Below, one piece after another: positions 1-8,699 of a DNA stretch of 64,000 bases (within the stretch, counting starts at the first letter, position 1; each line of letters begins with the position of its first letter). Position numbers and translations under genes: made by a program. The notes under the pieces were generated by a model. That model had not been told where the DNA came from, made no database searches, and saw only the letters and a program-made list of their open reading frames with translations. Source of the DNA: Desulfospira joergensenii DSM 10085 (GTDB lineage: Bacteria > Desulfobacterota > Desulfobacteria > Desulfobacterales > Desulfobacteraceae); the NCBI RefSeq assembly GCF_000420085.1, contig NZ_ATUG01000001.1, forward strand, positions 558,001 to 622,000, given 5' to 3'.

Positions 1-114
1 TGAGATACCGCTCATTGCGCCGGAAAGGCCCAGACCCTGACCAATGCCGCAACCAAATGCGGCAATACCGATTGCAAGCCCTGCTGCCCATACACTACCA
101 ACTAGAAATTCCAT
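1..114 (-). CDS. atpE: ATP synthase Fo subunit c (partial, N-terminal 38 residues)
   Basis: This is the start of the c-ring subunit that carries ions through the membrane part of ATP synthase. The visible 38 residues form the first transmembrane hairpin helix, glycine-rich with the motif GCGIGQGLGLSG, typical of c subunits. The second helix, with the ion-binding carboxylate, lies beyond the window. Gln26 sits where Na+-type and plastid-type rings have a Gln, but this alone does not tell Na+ from H+ coupling. It follows atpB after 74 bases and is the last visible gene of the Fo operon. The ATG is preceded by AGGAG. Confidence 0.9.
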   Translation of the reverse strand, partial: MEFLVGSVWAAGLAIGIAAFGCGIGQGLGLSGAMSGIS

Positions 115-188
115 GTTTTACTCCTTAAACATTAAAGTATTAATATAAAAAATAACGGGCTTCTTCCAGTTCCCGTAAAACGCCTGAA

Positions 189-878
189 TTAATGGGCCTC
201 CTCAATGGCACCGGCAATATACATGGTGGAGAGGAGGTAGAACACAAAGGCCTGGACCAGGGCCACAAAGGCACCCAGGGCCATGACCGGGAGGGGGGCC
301 AGAAACATGCCGCCCAGCCCCAGAAGGATGCCCACCACCAGCTCATGACCGGCCATGTTTCCGAAAAGACGGAAGGTCAGGGACAGAACCCGGGCGGAAT
401 GGCCGATGATTTCAATGGGCAGGAACAGGGGGATCATGGCCGGAACCGGCCCCAGAAAATGCTTGATATACTTAATCCCGTGCCGCTGGACACCGACCAC
501 ATGGCTCCACAGAACCGCAATAAGGGCGATGGCCAGGGTGGTGTTGATGGATGCTGTGGGCGGGAAAAATGCCGGAACCAGCCCCATGAGATTGCCTACA
601 AGGACGAATAAAAAGATGGTCAGAACCAGGGGAAAGGATTTTCTCCCCTCTTCGCCGGTGATGCTGACCGTGAACTCCTCAAGCCCGGAAATCAGAACCT
701 CAAAGACATTCTGTCCCGCCTTGGGCACCAGGGAAACGCTCTTTCCTGCCAGCCACCCGAAAACAATAAGAAAGATCATGGCAAGCCACATGTAGGTCAC
801 ATGGGAATAGTGGGCTGCCCACTCTTCCATACCAAACATTCCAAACAACGAAGTGAGAATTAAATACGGATGTTCCAC
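189..878 (-). CDS. atpB: ATP synthase Fo subunit a
   Basis: Subunit a forms the two half-channels that deliver ions to the c-ring. The 229-residue protein is strongly hydrophobic with about five to six membrane segments. It carries the signature SLTFRLFGNMAGHE, in which Arg170 corresponds to the essential stator arginine, and a C-terminal helix ending YIAGAIEEAH. The start is GTG at 876-878, with AAGGAGG a few bases upstream and only one base separating it from the stop of the preceding gene, so translation is probably coupled. Length is usual for bacterial a subunits. The F1 genes are not in this window, as expected for bacteria with split Fo and F1 operons. Confidence 0.96.
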   Translation of the reverse strand: MEHPYLILTSLFGMFGMEEWAAHYSHVTYMWLAMIFLIVFGWLAGKSVSLVPKAGQNVFEVLISGLEEFTVSITGEEGRKSFPLVLTIFLFVLVGNLMGLVPAFFPPTASINTTLAIALIAVLWSHVVGVQRHGIKYIKHFLGPVPAMIPLFLPIEIIGHSARVLSLTFRLFGNMAGHELVVGILLGLGGMFLAPLPVMALGAFVALVQAFVFYLLSTMYIAGAIEEAH

Positions 879-879
879 C

Positions 880-1281
880 TTATACCGCCTCCTTGAATAA
901 AATCTTAGTCAACACAAGCATGGTCGCCAGAAATATGCTTGCAACAACCACTGAAAGCCCAGCCAGAAGCCCCAGGGGATGAACAATATGGTTTGATATC
1001 AGCAGAAAAATCAGGATCCCGCTGATCACAAATCTGATATAGTACTTTACCAGTAAGTTTCCCAGAAGGGAGGATCCTTTTTCCGATACCCGTTCAGGGG
1101 AAAGACTGTTTTTAATGGTCCTTTTCAAAACATGGAAATTCACGGCCACGATGAGTCCCCCGGAGATCACCCCCAGGTAGACTTCGTGACTGGCCACGGC
1201 CAGGGACACACATGCCGCCATTGCCAGAATCAGCCAGTTCGACTTTGTGACAAAATCAACCAGTCGTGAAAGTTCCTGCAT
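880..1281 (-). CDS. atpI: ATP synthase subunit I family protein (AtpI-like)
   Basis: A 133-residue membrane protein with about four transmembrane helices, placed directly before atpB. Position, size and hydrophobic pattern match the ATP synthase I-chain family (Pfam ATP-synt_I), proposed to help assemble the c-ring or supply ions. Its ATG overlaps the stop of the upstream gene by one base (TAATG), and its own stop lies one base from the atpB start, so the genes are translationally coupled. There is no catalytic motif; the assignment rests mainly on topology and neighbours. Confidence 0.8.
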   Translation of the reverse strand: MQELSRLVDFVTKSNWLILAMAACVSLAVASHEVYLGVISGGLIVAVNFHVLKRTIKNSLSPERVSEKGSSLLGNLLVKYYIRFVISGILIFLLISNHIVHPLGLLAGLSVVVASIFLATMLVLTKILFKEAV

Positions 1282-1499
1282 TAATATCTTTTCCCTTTTT
1301 TCCCGGCCCGGATGATATTGGTGAAACCTGCGGCAATTCCTAATGCCAGGCCCACGAACATCAGGACAGGGTCTGTACCGAATTTCTTGTCAAGCCAGAG
1401 CCCCAGGCCAAGGCCCATGAAAATCGAAAGGGCCACAGATAATCCCAGACTGGCAAAATACCCCAGTTCCCTGATTGTCTGACCGGTTTCTTTTTTCAT
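1281..1499 (-). CDS. atpZ: AtpZ/AtpI family Fo-associated membrane protein
   Basis: A small protein of 72 residues with two predicted transmembrane helices separated by a short loop containing LWLDKKFGTDP. This hairpin with a conserved LD-K-FGT-P loop is characteristic of the AtpZ (ATPase_gene1) family found first in Fo operons and linked to ion supply or assembly. The ATG at 1497-1499 has an AAAGGCGGG ribosome binding site; an in-frame TTG at 1530-1532 would add 11 charged residues but has no good site and would lie only about 12 bases from the predicted transcription start. It overlaps the next gene by one base. Confidence 0.8.
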   Translation of the reverse strand: MKKETGQTIRELGYFASLGLSVALSIFMGLGLGLWLDKKFGTDPVLMFVGLALGIAAGFTNIIRAGKKGKRY

Positions 1500-1550
1500 T
1501 TCCCGCCTTTCTGCGCTCTTTTCGGCTTTCAAAGATCAAATCTCATTGAG

Positions 1551-1579
1551 CAAATATCATATGCTCCAGGCTAAGTCAA
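1551..1579 (-). promoter_or_regulatory. Candidate sigma-70 promoter of the Fo operon
   Basis: On the minus strand TTGACT (1574-1579) is followed after 17 bases by TATTTG (1551-1556). Transcription would start near 1544, about 45 bases before the atpZ ATG. The match to consensus is good at -35 and moderate at -10. Confidence 0.45.
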
Positions 1580-1675
1580 TGTACAAAATGATTAAAATCC
1601 AGGGCAGAAACCCAGCCTTTTTTACGGAGCCATCCCCCTGACAATCCGGGGATTATCCCTTTTCATTCCCGGGGC

Positions 1676-2431
1676 TTAGATCAGTGCGGCAGCACAGGCA
1701 AAGCGCCCGGTGACCGGATGGGCCCGGTATGAAAAAAAACGGTCCGTACGGCACCGGGTACACAGAGCCATATTTTCTATCCGGGTTTCCAAAATCCCCT
1801 TTTCCATGAGCTGTTCCCGGGAAAGAGTCCAGAAATCAAAATAATTCCTGCCCGGGATTTTGTATTTCCACAGGGGTTTTGGGATCTCATCCTTATAGTG
1901 GATAAATTCGGCACAGCAGGGACCCAGGGAGGGGGAGATCCCGGCCAGGAGTTTTCCCGGGTCAGACCCGAACTCCCCTGCCATGAGGTCAACGCATCTG
2001 CCGATGATGTTTTGGATACTCCCCCGCCAGCCGGAATGGACATTGGCGATCACCCGGTTCTCAGGATCGTACAACAGGACTGCCTGGCAGTCGGCCACCT
2101 GGATCACCAGGGCCAGCCCCGGGATATCGGTCACCACCCCGTCGGCGGTCAGGCCGGTTTTAAGATCCTTATCTGCCGGATCCCCATTTTTCAATACCAG
2201 GATGTCGGATCCATGAACCTGGTTCAGATAAACGGCCTTTTTCATGCCAAGACTCTTGAGAATCCGCTGCCTATTCTCCCGGACCGCCAGGGGATCATCC
2301 CCGTTGTTTTTTCCCACATTCAGGGAATCATAGGGTTCCTTGCTGGCCCCTCCCCGCCGGGAGAAGACCCTGTGAACCACGCCCTTGGCCTCCCGGATAT
2401 GGGAAAATTCATATCCTTCCGCCTCATTCAT
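1676..2431 (-). CDS. pgeF: Peptidoglycan editing factor PgeF (YfiH/laccase-domain family)
   Basis: A 251-residue protein of the YfiH family, multicopper-oxidase-like in name but shown in E. coli to act as a purine nucleoside phosphorylase/amidase-like enzyme linked to removal of wrongly built muropeptides. The metal-binding and active-site motifs are present in order: NQVHGSD, VADCQ, HSGWRGS, GPCC and CTRC followed by FFSYR. Length is usual. It is the third gene of a minus-strand trio with overlapping ends: its start overlaps the end of rfaE2 by 8 bases, so the three are almost certainly co-translated. Confidence 0.92.
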   Translation of the reverse strand: MNEAEGYEFSHIREAKGVVHRVFSRRGGASKEPYDSLNVGKNNGDDPLAVRENRQRILKSLGMKKAVYLNQVHGSDILVLKNGDPADKDLKTGLTADGVVTDIPGLALVIQVADCQAVLLYDPENRVIANVHSGWRGSIQNIIGRCVDLMAGEFGSDPGKLLAGISPSLGPCCAEFIHYKDEIPKPLWKYKIPGRNYFDFWTLSREQLMEKGILETRIENMALCTRCRTDRFFSYRAHPVTGRFACAAALI

Positions 2432-2903
2432 GGTAAAGCCTTACAATCCGTTCAATGATTTTGGTAGTGGAGATATCCGGTTCCAGCACCACCCGCTCCA
2501 CCCGGCCGCCGTGCTGTTTGACAAAATCAGCCCCGATAATCTGATCTTCGGACCAGTCCGCCCCCTTGACCAGGATGTGGGGGCAGACCGCCTGGATCAA
2601 GTTCTCCGGGTCGGGCTCGTCAAACAGGACCACATGGGCTACGGCCCCAAGGCCTGCCACCACCCGGGCCCGGTGGTCCTGACCGATCACGGGCCGCTTC
2701 TCCCCTTTTATCTTTTTCACGGAGGAATCTGAATTGAGCCCCAGGACCAGGACATCCCCCAAAGCCGCAGCCAGGGTCAGATAGCTCACATGGCCGGCAT
2801 GGAGGATATCAAAGCAGCCGTTGGTAAAGACAATGGTTTTCCCTGCCTTTCTATACTCCCGGGCCAGGGATCGGATCTCTTCCAGGGGGAGGATCTTATC
2901 CAT
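2424..2903 (-). CDS. rfaE2: D-glycero-beta-D-manno-heptose 1-phosphate adenylyltransferase
   Basis: This cytoplasmic nucleotidyltransferase makes ADP-D-glycero-D-manno-heptose, the precursor of the LPS inner core. The 159-residue protein is the stand-alone C-terminal half of the HldE enzyme. It shows FTNGCFDILHAGHVSYL with the HxGH nucleotide-binding site, the LNSDSSVKKIKG substrate loop, and the C-terminal STTKIIERI motif. The kinase half is not nearby. Its ends overlap both neighbours by 8 bases. Presence of this gene supports a Gram-negative envelope with heptose-containing LPS. Confidence 0.94.
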   Translation of the reverse strand: MDKILPLEEIRSLAREYRKAGKTIVFTNGCFDILHAGHVSYLTLAAALGDVLVLGLNSDSSVKKIKGEKRPVIGQDHRARVVAGLGAVAHVVLFDEPDPENLIQAVCPHILVKGADWSEDQIIGADFVKQHGGRVERVVLEPDISTTKIIERIVRLYHE

Positions 2904-3681
2904 AGATATCCCCCCTCCGGTCTTCTCTGCAGGGAATCAGACGCCCGGCCCTGTCCGCCTCTTCCATATTGATCACGGCAGTCATGGAGGATCGGGATTC
3001 CTCTGCCCGGGCCAGGACCTTTCCCATGGGATCTACGATCAAAGAGTTCCCGGAAAAATTCAATTCCCGGTCTGTTCCGGTCCGGTTGGAGCAGACCATA
3101 AAAAGCTGATTTTCCACGGCCCTTGCCCGGGCCAGGATCTCCCACTGGGCAATCCTGGGCGCCGGCCACTGGGCCGAGACCAGTATCATTTGGGCATCTT
3201 CCAAAAAGATCTTTCTGGCCTGCTCCGGGAATCTTAAATCATAGCAGATCATGAGCCCCACCCTTCCGATAGTTGTATCTACAATCATAACCTGGTCACC
3301 TGCGCCGTAATACTCGTGCTCCAGGGTCAAAGGAAAAAGATGAAGCTTGCGATAGGCGCCCTTGACCTTTCCGTCCCTGTCTATGAAATAAAGGGTATTG
3401 AAGATCTTCCCTTCATGGTCTTCGGGCAAAGATCCGGCAAGGGCCATGTTCTTTTCCAGGGCCACAGCCGAAAGCCGGTCCAGGATCTTCGGCGTATGCC
3501 GGGCATGCTCTTTGATATGCTCATTGTCAAATCCGGAGGCAAAAAGCTCCGGCAGAACGGCAAGGGAAACTTTTGACAATCCGCCCAGGATCTCCAAGGC
3601 CTTTCCCATGTTGGCCTCAATCTGCCCGTTGACAATGTCAAACTGGACCACTGCCGCCTTGAATTCTTTTTTTGGGTTCAC
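2896..3681 (-). CDS. Carbon-nitrogen hydrolase (nitrilase superfamily, omega-amidase-like)
   Basis: A 261-residue hydrolase of amide or nitrile C-N bonds. The catalytic triad is visible: Glu in LPELF, Lys in YRKLHLF, and Cys in MICYDLRFPE. The size and the FPE sequence after the cysteine fit the omega-amidase/Nit2-like branch, which hydrolyses alpha-keto acid amides, but the natural substrate is not certain. It is first in the trio with rfaE2 and pgeF, overlapping rfaE2 by 8 bases. Confidence 0.9.
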   Translation of the reverse strand: MNPKKEFKAAVVQFDIVNGQIEANMGKALEILGGLSKVSLAVLPELFASGFDNEHIKEHARHTPKILDRLSAVALEKNMALAGSLPEDHEGKIFNTLYFIDRDGKVKGAYRKLHLFPLTLEHEYYGAGDQVMIVDTTIGRVGLMICYDLRFPEQARKIFLEDAQMILVSAQWPAPRIAQWEILARARAVENQLFMVCSNRTGTDRELNFSGNSLIVDPMGKVLARAEESRSSMTAVINMEEADRAGRLIPCREDRRGDIYG

Positions 3682-3901
3682 TTTTTATCCGTTTTTAAGG
3701 GTATCTGTTTTTTGGGGAACACCATATCGATTTGACCCAGTTCAGTCAATTGTTTCGTTTGTTCAGGACAAACGCGCATATGTCCGGTGCAAAGGCTGCA
3801 GGGACTTCAGCGGAGACATCAGGGGGATTTTGCCCCACAACCCCCTGCCCTCTTCCTTGCGTGCACGGCTTTCCAGTCAACATCGCTGGGAGGCGAACCG
3901 T

Positions 3902-4462
3902 TTATTTCGGAAGTTTTGCCAAAACCTTTTCCGCAAGCTGCTTGTTAAGACTCAAAGCATCATCGACTGAAATATCAGGGCTTCCGCCGGTCAGAAGCAG
4001 CATATACGGTCCCTGAAAAATGGTCAGTTGTTTGGTTTCTTCGTCCCAGCCGGCCTTCTCCCCCACCCCGGCTACAGGTTCCATTCTGTAATTTTCCCCC
4101 AGATTCTTTTTCAATTCCGCCTCATGCCGGGTATAAACCTCGGCAGCGCTTCCTTTGCGGCCATGGGGGATGATCATGAGCCCGATGCTGATGTTTTTTT
4201 CCTTTGAAAAGTAATTGCAAGTGGACATCCAGTGCCTGGGATTCTTTTGCTCCTTAAAGGTTTTACGGGGGTCATCCACAGAGTCATTGATCAAGGACTC
4301 CACCTCTGACTTGGTTAACAGATCACAGGCCTGGACCGGATCCGGGAAGTCCGAACTTTTAGACGCCCCATTGCCGCAGCCGGCCGAAACGGCAGCCAGC
4401 AGGGTAAACAGAAAAAGCAAAGAGACTTTCTGGCAGGTATAGACCGGACAACGAAATTTCAT
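3902..4462 (-). CDS. Putative lipoprotein, DUF3558-like
   Basis: The first 29 residues form a lipoprotein signal peptide with lipobox VSAGC, so Cys29 would be lipidated after export. The mature part of about 157 residues begins CDLLTKSEVESLI, a pattern seen in DUF3558-like lipoproteins, and ends in an alpha-beta region with LLLTGG. No catalytic residues are recognisable. The family match is from memory and moderate. It stands alone, with 220 bases to the upstream hydrolase operon. Confidence 0.6.
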   Translation of the reverse strand: MKFRCPVYTCQKVSLLFLFTLLAAVSAGCGNGASKSSDFPDPVQACDLLTKSEVESLINDSVDDPRKTFKEQKNPRHWMSTCNYFSKEKNISIGLMIIPHGRKGSAAEVYTRHEAELKKNLGENYRMEPVAGVGEKAGWDEETKQLTIFQGPYMLLLTGGSPDISVDDALSLNKQLAEKVLAKLPK

Positions 4463-4857
4463 GACGTTTTCCTTTCAAGCAAGAGTTCTATTTAAGATGT
4501 TGAGACGGATTAAAGATGTTTTTTGGATTTTCCCTTTCATCACGGCATAGTATCCTATTGCTGCACACTATACACCTTTATATAATAAACATACCAGCGA
4601 ATTGTTAGCGAGATTCTGTGTCGCATAAATAATTCTGAAGGAAATTCAGGGAGTACCCTCTCTTCGCGGGAATAAACTTTAAGCCAAGGGCTATTACAGA
4701 TAAAATTGTGGTGAGACGAACGGATTCATCCTGCGTTATGAGCAGGGTGCAGATTCACTGTGCAATGTGGTTTTCGGCAGAATGGGTGAAGAAGATATTG
4801 GTCTGATTGATAGAAAATAAGGGCAGGCCTGAAGGCCTGCCCTATTCCTTTTAATAC
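4463..4857. other. Intergenic region with possible gene remnant
   Basis: No intact gene is seen in these 395 bases. On the plus strand an open frame from 4704 to 4820 without a start codon reads 38 residues (ends GEEDIGLIDRK) and stops directly before the terminator hairpin at 4821. It may be the tail of a decayed gene, but it is short enough to be chance. Confidence 0.3.
4821..4842 (-). terminator. Intrinsic terminator of the PEP-CTERM gene
   Basis: A perfect 9-bp stem GGGCAGGCC/GGCCTGCCC with a 4-base loop. On the minus strand it follows the stop at 4858 by 15 bases and is followed by TTATTTTCT. A T-rich stretch also follows it on the plus strand, so it may act both ways. Confidence 0.75.
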
Positions 4858-5457
4858 CTATTTAAGCGCAGCTGAGGTTTTCCGGCTGACTCCCGCAAGA
4901 CCCAAAAGGCCGATACCGAAAAGAAACATTGTGGCAGGCTCGGGCACCGGGGCATTCGCATCCGCCACGTTGAACTCTATGACATAGTCAGCGGTCCACC
5001 CATCTCCAGGGTAGTGAGTGGCTGCTTGGTACAATCTATAAAACCCGCCAGAAAGAGTCGTTGTATCGGTTAAGAACAGATTTTGGGGCGATGGATTGAG
5101 CAAATCTATCCAATTCCCTTCAATACCAGAGTAAGGAGAATACCATCGAGCCTTCGCGCCGATCCCGTTACCCGGATTATTATCCCAATACTGACCGGTG
5201 ACGGTGATTGTCGCTGATGTGATTGTATACCCTGATAACAACTTAAAATTAAAATTATCATAATCTGAACTGGGGGAGGGATCCAGGTAGATGGATCCTG
5301 TCACCGTGTTCGTACCGATGTCGAAGGTACCGACACTATCAAACGGATGCCCGTTAAGGTCGCCTGAATCTGCTTCTGAATAATATGAAGCCCAGCCGAC
5401 GCCTATATACCCGAACAATAAAAAGATCAACCCGTATGTGAATATTAATTTTTTCAT
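4858..5457 (-). CDS. PEP-CTERM sorting domain-containing exported protein
   Basis: A 199-residue secreted protein. The N-terminus has a signal peptide (about residues 1-23, cut near GWA), the middle is a beta-rich domain full of Ser, Thr, Asn and aromatic residues, and the C-terminus carries the tripartite sorting signal VPEPATMFLFGIGLLGLAG followed by RK. Such proteins are recognised by exosortase (EpsH/XrtA) and linked to extracellular polysaccharide. No exosortase gene lies in this window. The gene is monocistronic, with a strong terminator just downstream. Confidence 0.85.
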   Translation of the reverse strand: MKKLIFTYGLIFLLFGYIGVGWASYYSEADSGDLNGHPFDSVGTFDIGTNTVTGSIYLDPSPSSDYDNFNFKLLSGYTITSATITVTGQYWDNNPGNGIGAKARWYSPYSGIEGNWIDLLNPSPQNLFLTDTTTLSGGFYRLYQAATHYPGDGWTADYVIEFNVADANAPVPEPATMFLFGIGLLGLAGVSRKTSAALK

Positions 5458-6133
5458 CTCAAATTATTTCCTTAAAAGGTTCACATGAAAATACTATCTT
5501 CTTTCGTGCATTAGTAATCTCAAAAGCAATTAACATGCCGCGTTATGGAATAATCGAAATAAGAATTGTTTCTTGATACATAGAGGCATAAGATCAACGC
5601 CATATAAGCTTCTTGAAGCAAAATATGTTTTAGAATTTCTCTCAAAATGGAATTTTATTTGAGAAAACCCTGTAAAAGGAAAGTGTCACCGGGACACAAG
5701 TGCTTCGCTGGCATCGCCGAATGAGACATACCCCTGCCTGATATGAAAAGGATTGGATGCAACTCCGGATCAATCTTTACAGATATTGATTCTCCAAAGA
5801 GTTTGCATTATCCATGGTCAATCCAACGCCATTGAACTCCGGGGTATCATTTTACTGAACCTTCCCTTAAAATTTCATGTTTCTGCCTGAATAGAATTCC
5901 CATCGGATTTTTGTTTCAAAAATTGTTAGACCCTGAAAGATACCGGAAACTGGCCTTGAAAGAGATGAACGGATTTCCCTTGACTTCGGCTTTAACCTGC
6001 CTGAACCACATATTCTTCCCCGAACTTTACCCATGGAGAAAATTAGGTTATAGATGATCCATCGTTAAGTGATATCATCAGATTGCCGTCTTGAGCGGTT
6101 GTTTTTCCAAAAACATACGAGGAATGAATATCG
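5458..6133. other. Long intergenic region, no intact gene
   Basis: About 675 AT-rich bases between divergent genes. A small hairpin GTGTC/GACAC sits near 5683-5697. An open plus-strand frame ending at 6056 reads MNGFPLTSALTCLNHIFFPE near its end and remains open upstream to about 5838 without a convincing start; it may be a gene remnant. No TPP riboswitch or other known RNA element was recognised ahead of the ABC operon. Confidence 0.35.
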
Positions 6134-7060
6134 GTGGAACGAATACAAAACTTTGGAAATAAAAGACAGATTGGGCTTGTCTTATTGTTCTCCATGCTTT
6201 TCATTTTCTGGGGCGGAGCTGTCTGGGCGGAAACCTTCCGCATGGGCATTCTCCAGGTCATCGACACCCTGCCCCTCCAGGTGGGAGTGGCGGAAGGGTA
6301 TTTCAAGGCGGAAAATATCGATTTGGAACTGGTGCCTTTTACCAGTGCCATGGAAAGGAATACGGCAATGCAGAGCGGCCAGCTGGACGGTTTTTTCGGG
6401 GACATGCCGGCCACCCTTCTTTTGGCTAAAAATAAGATCCCCATCCGCTTTTTAACCATTTCCTACGCAACCGATAAAAAACAGAGGATGTTCGGTCTCA
6501 TGCTCTCTCCTGAACTGCCCCTGGAAAGGGAAAAAGGCAGAATCCGGGTGGCGATCTCCAAGGCATCCATTATTGAATACCTGCTGGATCATATAAAAGA
6601 GCTTTCCCAGACCCATGAAATGGAATTGGAAGAAGTGGAAATCAAACGGATGTCCCTTCGGCTGCAGATGCTGTTGATGGGCGAGATTGATGCAGCACTC
6701 CTGCCCGAGCCCCTGGCCACTCTTGCCGAGCACAGGGGAGCCAGACCTGTTGTGACCGACCAGAGCCTGGAAATGCCTTTGACCGTCTTGAATATGCACA
6801 TAAACAAACGCCATCTGGCAGAATCTTTTATCAAGGCCTATGCCAGATCGGTAAAGGCACTCAATAAAAAGCCGGATCACTACCGCGGCCTCATGCTGAA
6901 GACCTGCCGGATTCCCGGGGACCTGGCCGGAGATTTTCCCATGTACCGATATCCGGAACCCCGGATACCTACGGAATCAGAAGTAAAACAAGTCCAGGAC
7001 TGGATGTTGAAAAAGGGGCTGCTCCTTGAGCCCATTCCCTATCAGGATCTGATTCTCTAG
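6134..7060 (+). CDS. ABC transporter periplasmic binding protein, NMT1/SsuA-like
   Basis: The substrate-binding component of an ABC importer, 308 residues. A signal peptide ends near WGGAVWA (about residue 34). The mature part has the NMT1/ThiY/SsuA pattern: LPLQVGVAEGYFKAENIDLELVPF, then SGQLDGFFGDMPATLL. This family binds nitrate, sulfonates, taurine, thiamine precursors and similar small molecules; the ligand here cannot be told. The start is GTG, with AGGA about 12 bases upstream. The ATPase and permease follow at 12-base spacing and 4-base overlap. Confidence 0.85.
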   Translation: MERIQNFGNKRQIGLVLLFSMLFIFWGGAVWAETFRMGILQVIDTLPLQVGVAEGYFKAENIDLELVPFTSAMERNTAMQSGQLDGFFGDMPATLLLAKNKIPIRFLTISYATDKKQRMFGLMLSPELPLEREKGRIRVAISKASIIEYLLDHIKELSQTHEMELEEVEIKRMSLRLQMLLMGEIDAALLPEPLATLAEHRGARPVVTDQSLEMPLTVLNMHINKRHLAESFIKAYARSVKALNKKPDHYRGLMLKTCRIPGDLAGDFPMYRYPEPRIPTESEVKQVQDWMLKKGLLLEPIPYQDLIL

Positions 7061-7072
7061 TGCAAAATTTTC

Positions 7073-7807
7073 ATGCTCAAGGTTGATCACATATCCAAGA
7101 CTTTTCATTCAAAAATTGTCTTACAGGACATCTCCTTTCATTTGGATGCCCGGGAAACAATCGTTATCCTCGGACCTTCCGGCTGCGGCAAGACCACCCT
7201 GCTCCATCTCATCAGCGGCCTTGAAAAAAGTGAAAGCGGCCGGATCCGGATCGACAACCGGACCGTATCCAGGCCCATGCCGGATGTGGCGCTGATCCTC
7301 CAGAATTTTGGTCTGCTGCCCTGGAAAACCAATCTGCAGAATGTGGCCCTGGGTTTAAAGATACAGGGGATTTCCAGGAAGGACAGGAATGCCCGGGCCC
7401 GGAAAATTCTGGCTGAACTCGGACTGGGAGGCCGGGAAAAGGATTATCCTTCCGTCATGAGCGGTGGAGAACAGCAGCGGGTTGCCATTGCCAGGGCCTA
7501 TGCATCCCAACCCCGCCTGCTGCTCATGGATGAACCCTTCTCATCCCTGGATGCCATCACCAGGGAGAATCTCCAGGACACCCTGCTCACCACCTGGCTT
7601 GGCACATCCGTGCCCTATCTTCTGGTCACCCACAGCGTGGAAGAGGCGGTTTTTTTGGGAAAGCGCATCCTGATTCTTTCCGGCTCTCCGGCATCCATCC
7701 GGGAAATTTTCGATAACCCGGGGTTTGGGGATATTGAATACCGGCGGTCCGGTGCTTATTACGAATTGATCCGGTCCATCCGGGAAAAACTGGGGGAATA
7801 CTGGTGA
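7073..7807 (+). CDS. ABC transporter ATP-binding protein (nitrate/sulfonate/taurine type)
   Basis: A 244-residue ATPase that powers the importer. It has Walker A GPSGCGKTT, Q-loop LQNFGLLPW, signature MSGGEQQRVAIARA, Walker B LLLMDEPF followed by SSLDA, and the switch histidine in LLVTHS. The pattern with LLPWKT after the Q-loop is typical of SsuB/TauB/NrtD-type ATPases. Its stop overlaps the permease start by four bases (GTGA). Confidence 0.92.
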   Translation: MLKVDHISKTFHSKIVLQDISFHLDARETIVILGPSGCGKTTLLHLISGLEKSESGRIRIDNRTVSRPMPDVALILQNFGLLPWKTNLQNVALGLKIQGISRKDRNARARKILAELGLGGREKDYPSVMSGGEQQRVAIARAYASQPRLLLMDEPFSSLDAITRENLQDTLLTTWLGTSVPYLLVTHSVEEAVFLGKRILILSGSPASIREIFDNPGFGDIEYRRSGAYYELIRSIREKLGEYW

Positions 7808-8550
7808 AATTCATCAAGCGCTTTGCCCTGCCCTATTCCATTACGATTCTGGTGGTCTGCCTGATCTGGAAGGTTCTGGCCATCCAGGTGTCCCAAAATG
7901 TCCTGCCGGCTCCGGAAACGGCTGTGCAGGCATTTTTGTCGGCCCTGATCACCCCTGAATTCTGGCATCATTTTTCCGCCAGTACGTTCCGGGCGGTGAC
8001 GGCCATGATCATCGGCTGGGGAGTTGCCTTTCCCCTAGGGATATGGATGGGCAGCTCCCCTCAATTTGATAAGTTCCTCTCCCCTTTTGTCTCCATGACC
8101 TATCCCATCCCCAAGGTGGTCATGCTCCCGGTGGTCCTGCTGTTGTTTGGACTGGGGGATATCTCCAAGATCCTCATCATCAGTCTGATCCTCGGGTATC
8201 AGGTATTGGTGGCGACCCGGGACGGGGTCCGGGGGATTCAACCCCAGCACCTGGATTCGATCCGGTCCCTTGGGGCCGGTAAATGGCAGCTCTTCCGGGA
8301 GGGATATCTTCCTGCCGCCCTTCCCCACGGGTTTACGGCCCTCCGCTTAAATTCCGGGGTCAGTGTGGCCGTCCTCTTTTTTGTCGAGTCCTTTGCCACC
8401 ACCAGAGGCCTGGGATATCTGATCATGGATGCCTGGGGTCAGATGGATTTCAATACCATGTTTGTGGGGATATTCGGCATGAGTCTTCTGGGGGTTCTCT
8501 TGAATGAAGGCAGCAATTTTTTAGAAAAGATAAGCTGCCCCTGGTATTGA
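7804..8550 (+). CDS. ABC transporter permease (SsuC/TauC family)
   Basis: A 248-residue inner-membrane permease with about six helices. The cytoplasmic coupling loop for the ATPase is visible as SLGAGKWQLFREGYLPAALP, equivalent to the EAA motif of BPD_transp_1 permeases. GTG start overlapping the ATPase stop. It completes a three-gene importer. No metabolic gene is attached, so the substrate remains unknown. Confidence 0.9.
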   Translation: MKFIKRFALPYSITILVVCLIWKVLAIQVSQNVLPAPETAVQAFLSALITPEFWHHFSASTFRAVTAMIIGWGVAFPLGIWMGSSPQFDKFLSPFVSMTYPIPKVVMLPVVLLLFGLGDISKILIISLILGYQVLVATRDGVRGIQPQHLDSIRSLGAGKWQLFREGYLPAALPHGFTALRLNSGVSVAVLFFVESFATTRGLGYLIMDAWGQMDFNTMFVGIFGMSLLGVLLNEGSNFLEKISCPWY

Positions 8551-8699
8551 CAACAGCCGGGGAGGCGGACCGTTTCTTTGGGGTTTCACCCTTTCAAAAA
8601 TAAACAATGGTCCTGATTCGCCCTTTTACAAGCCTTTTGAATATGTTATTTAAGAGGTTTACAAAAATCAGATTTTTAATCAAAGGATAAACAAAGGGA

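Noticed and set aside
5900..6133. TPP riboswitch ahead of the NMT1-type ABC operon
   Set aside because: A CTGAAAGATACC segment recalls it, but the conserved CTGAGA and ACCTGATC elements are absent.
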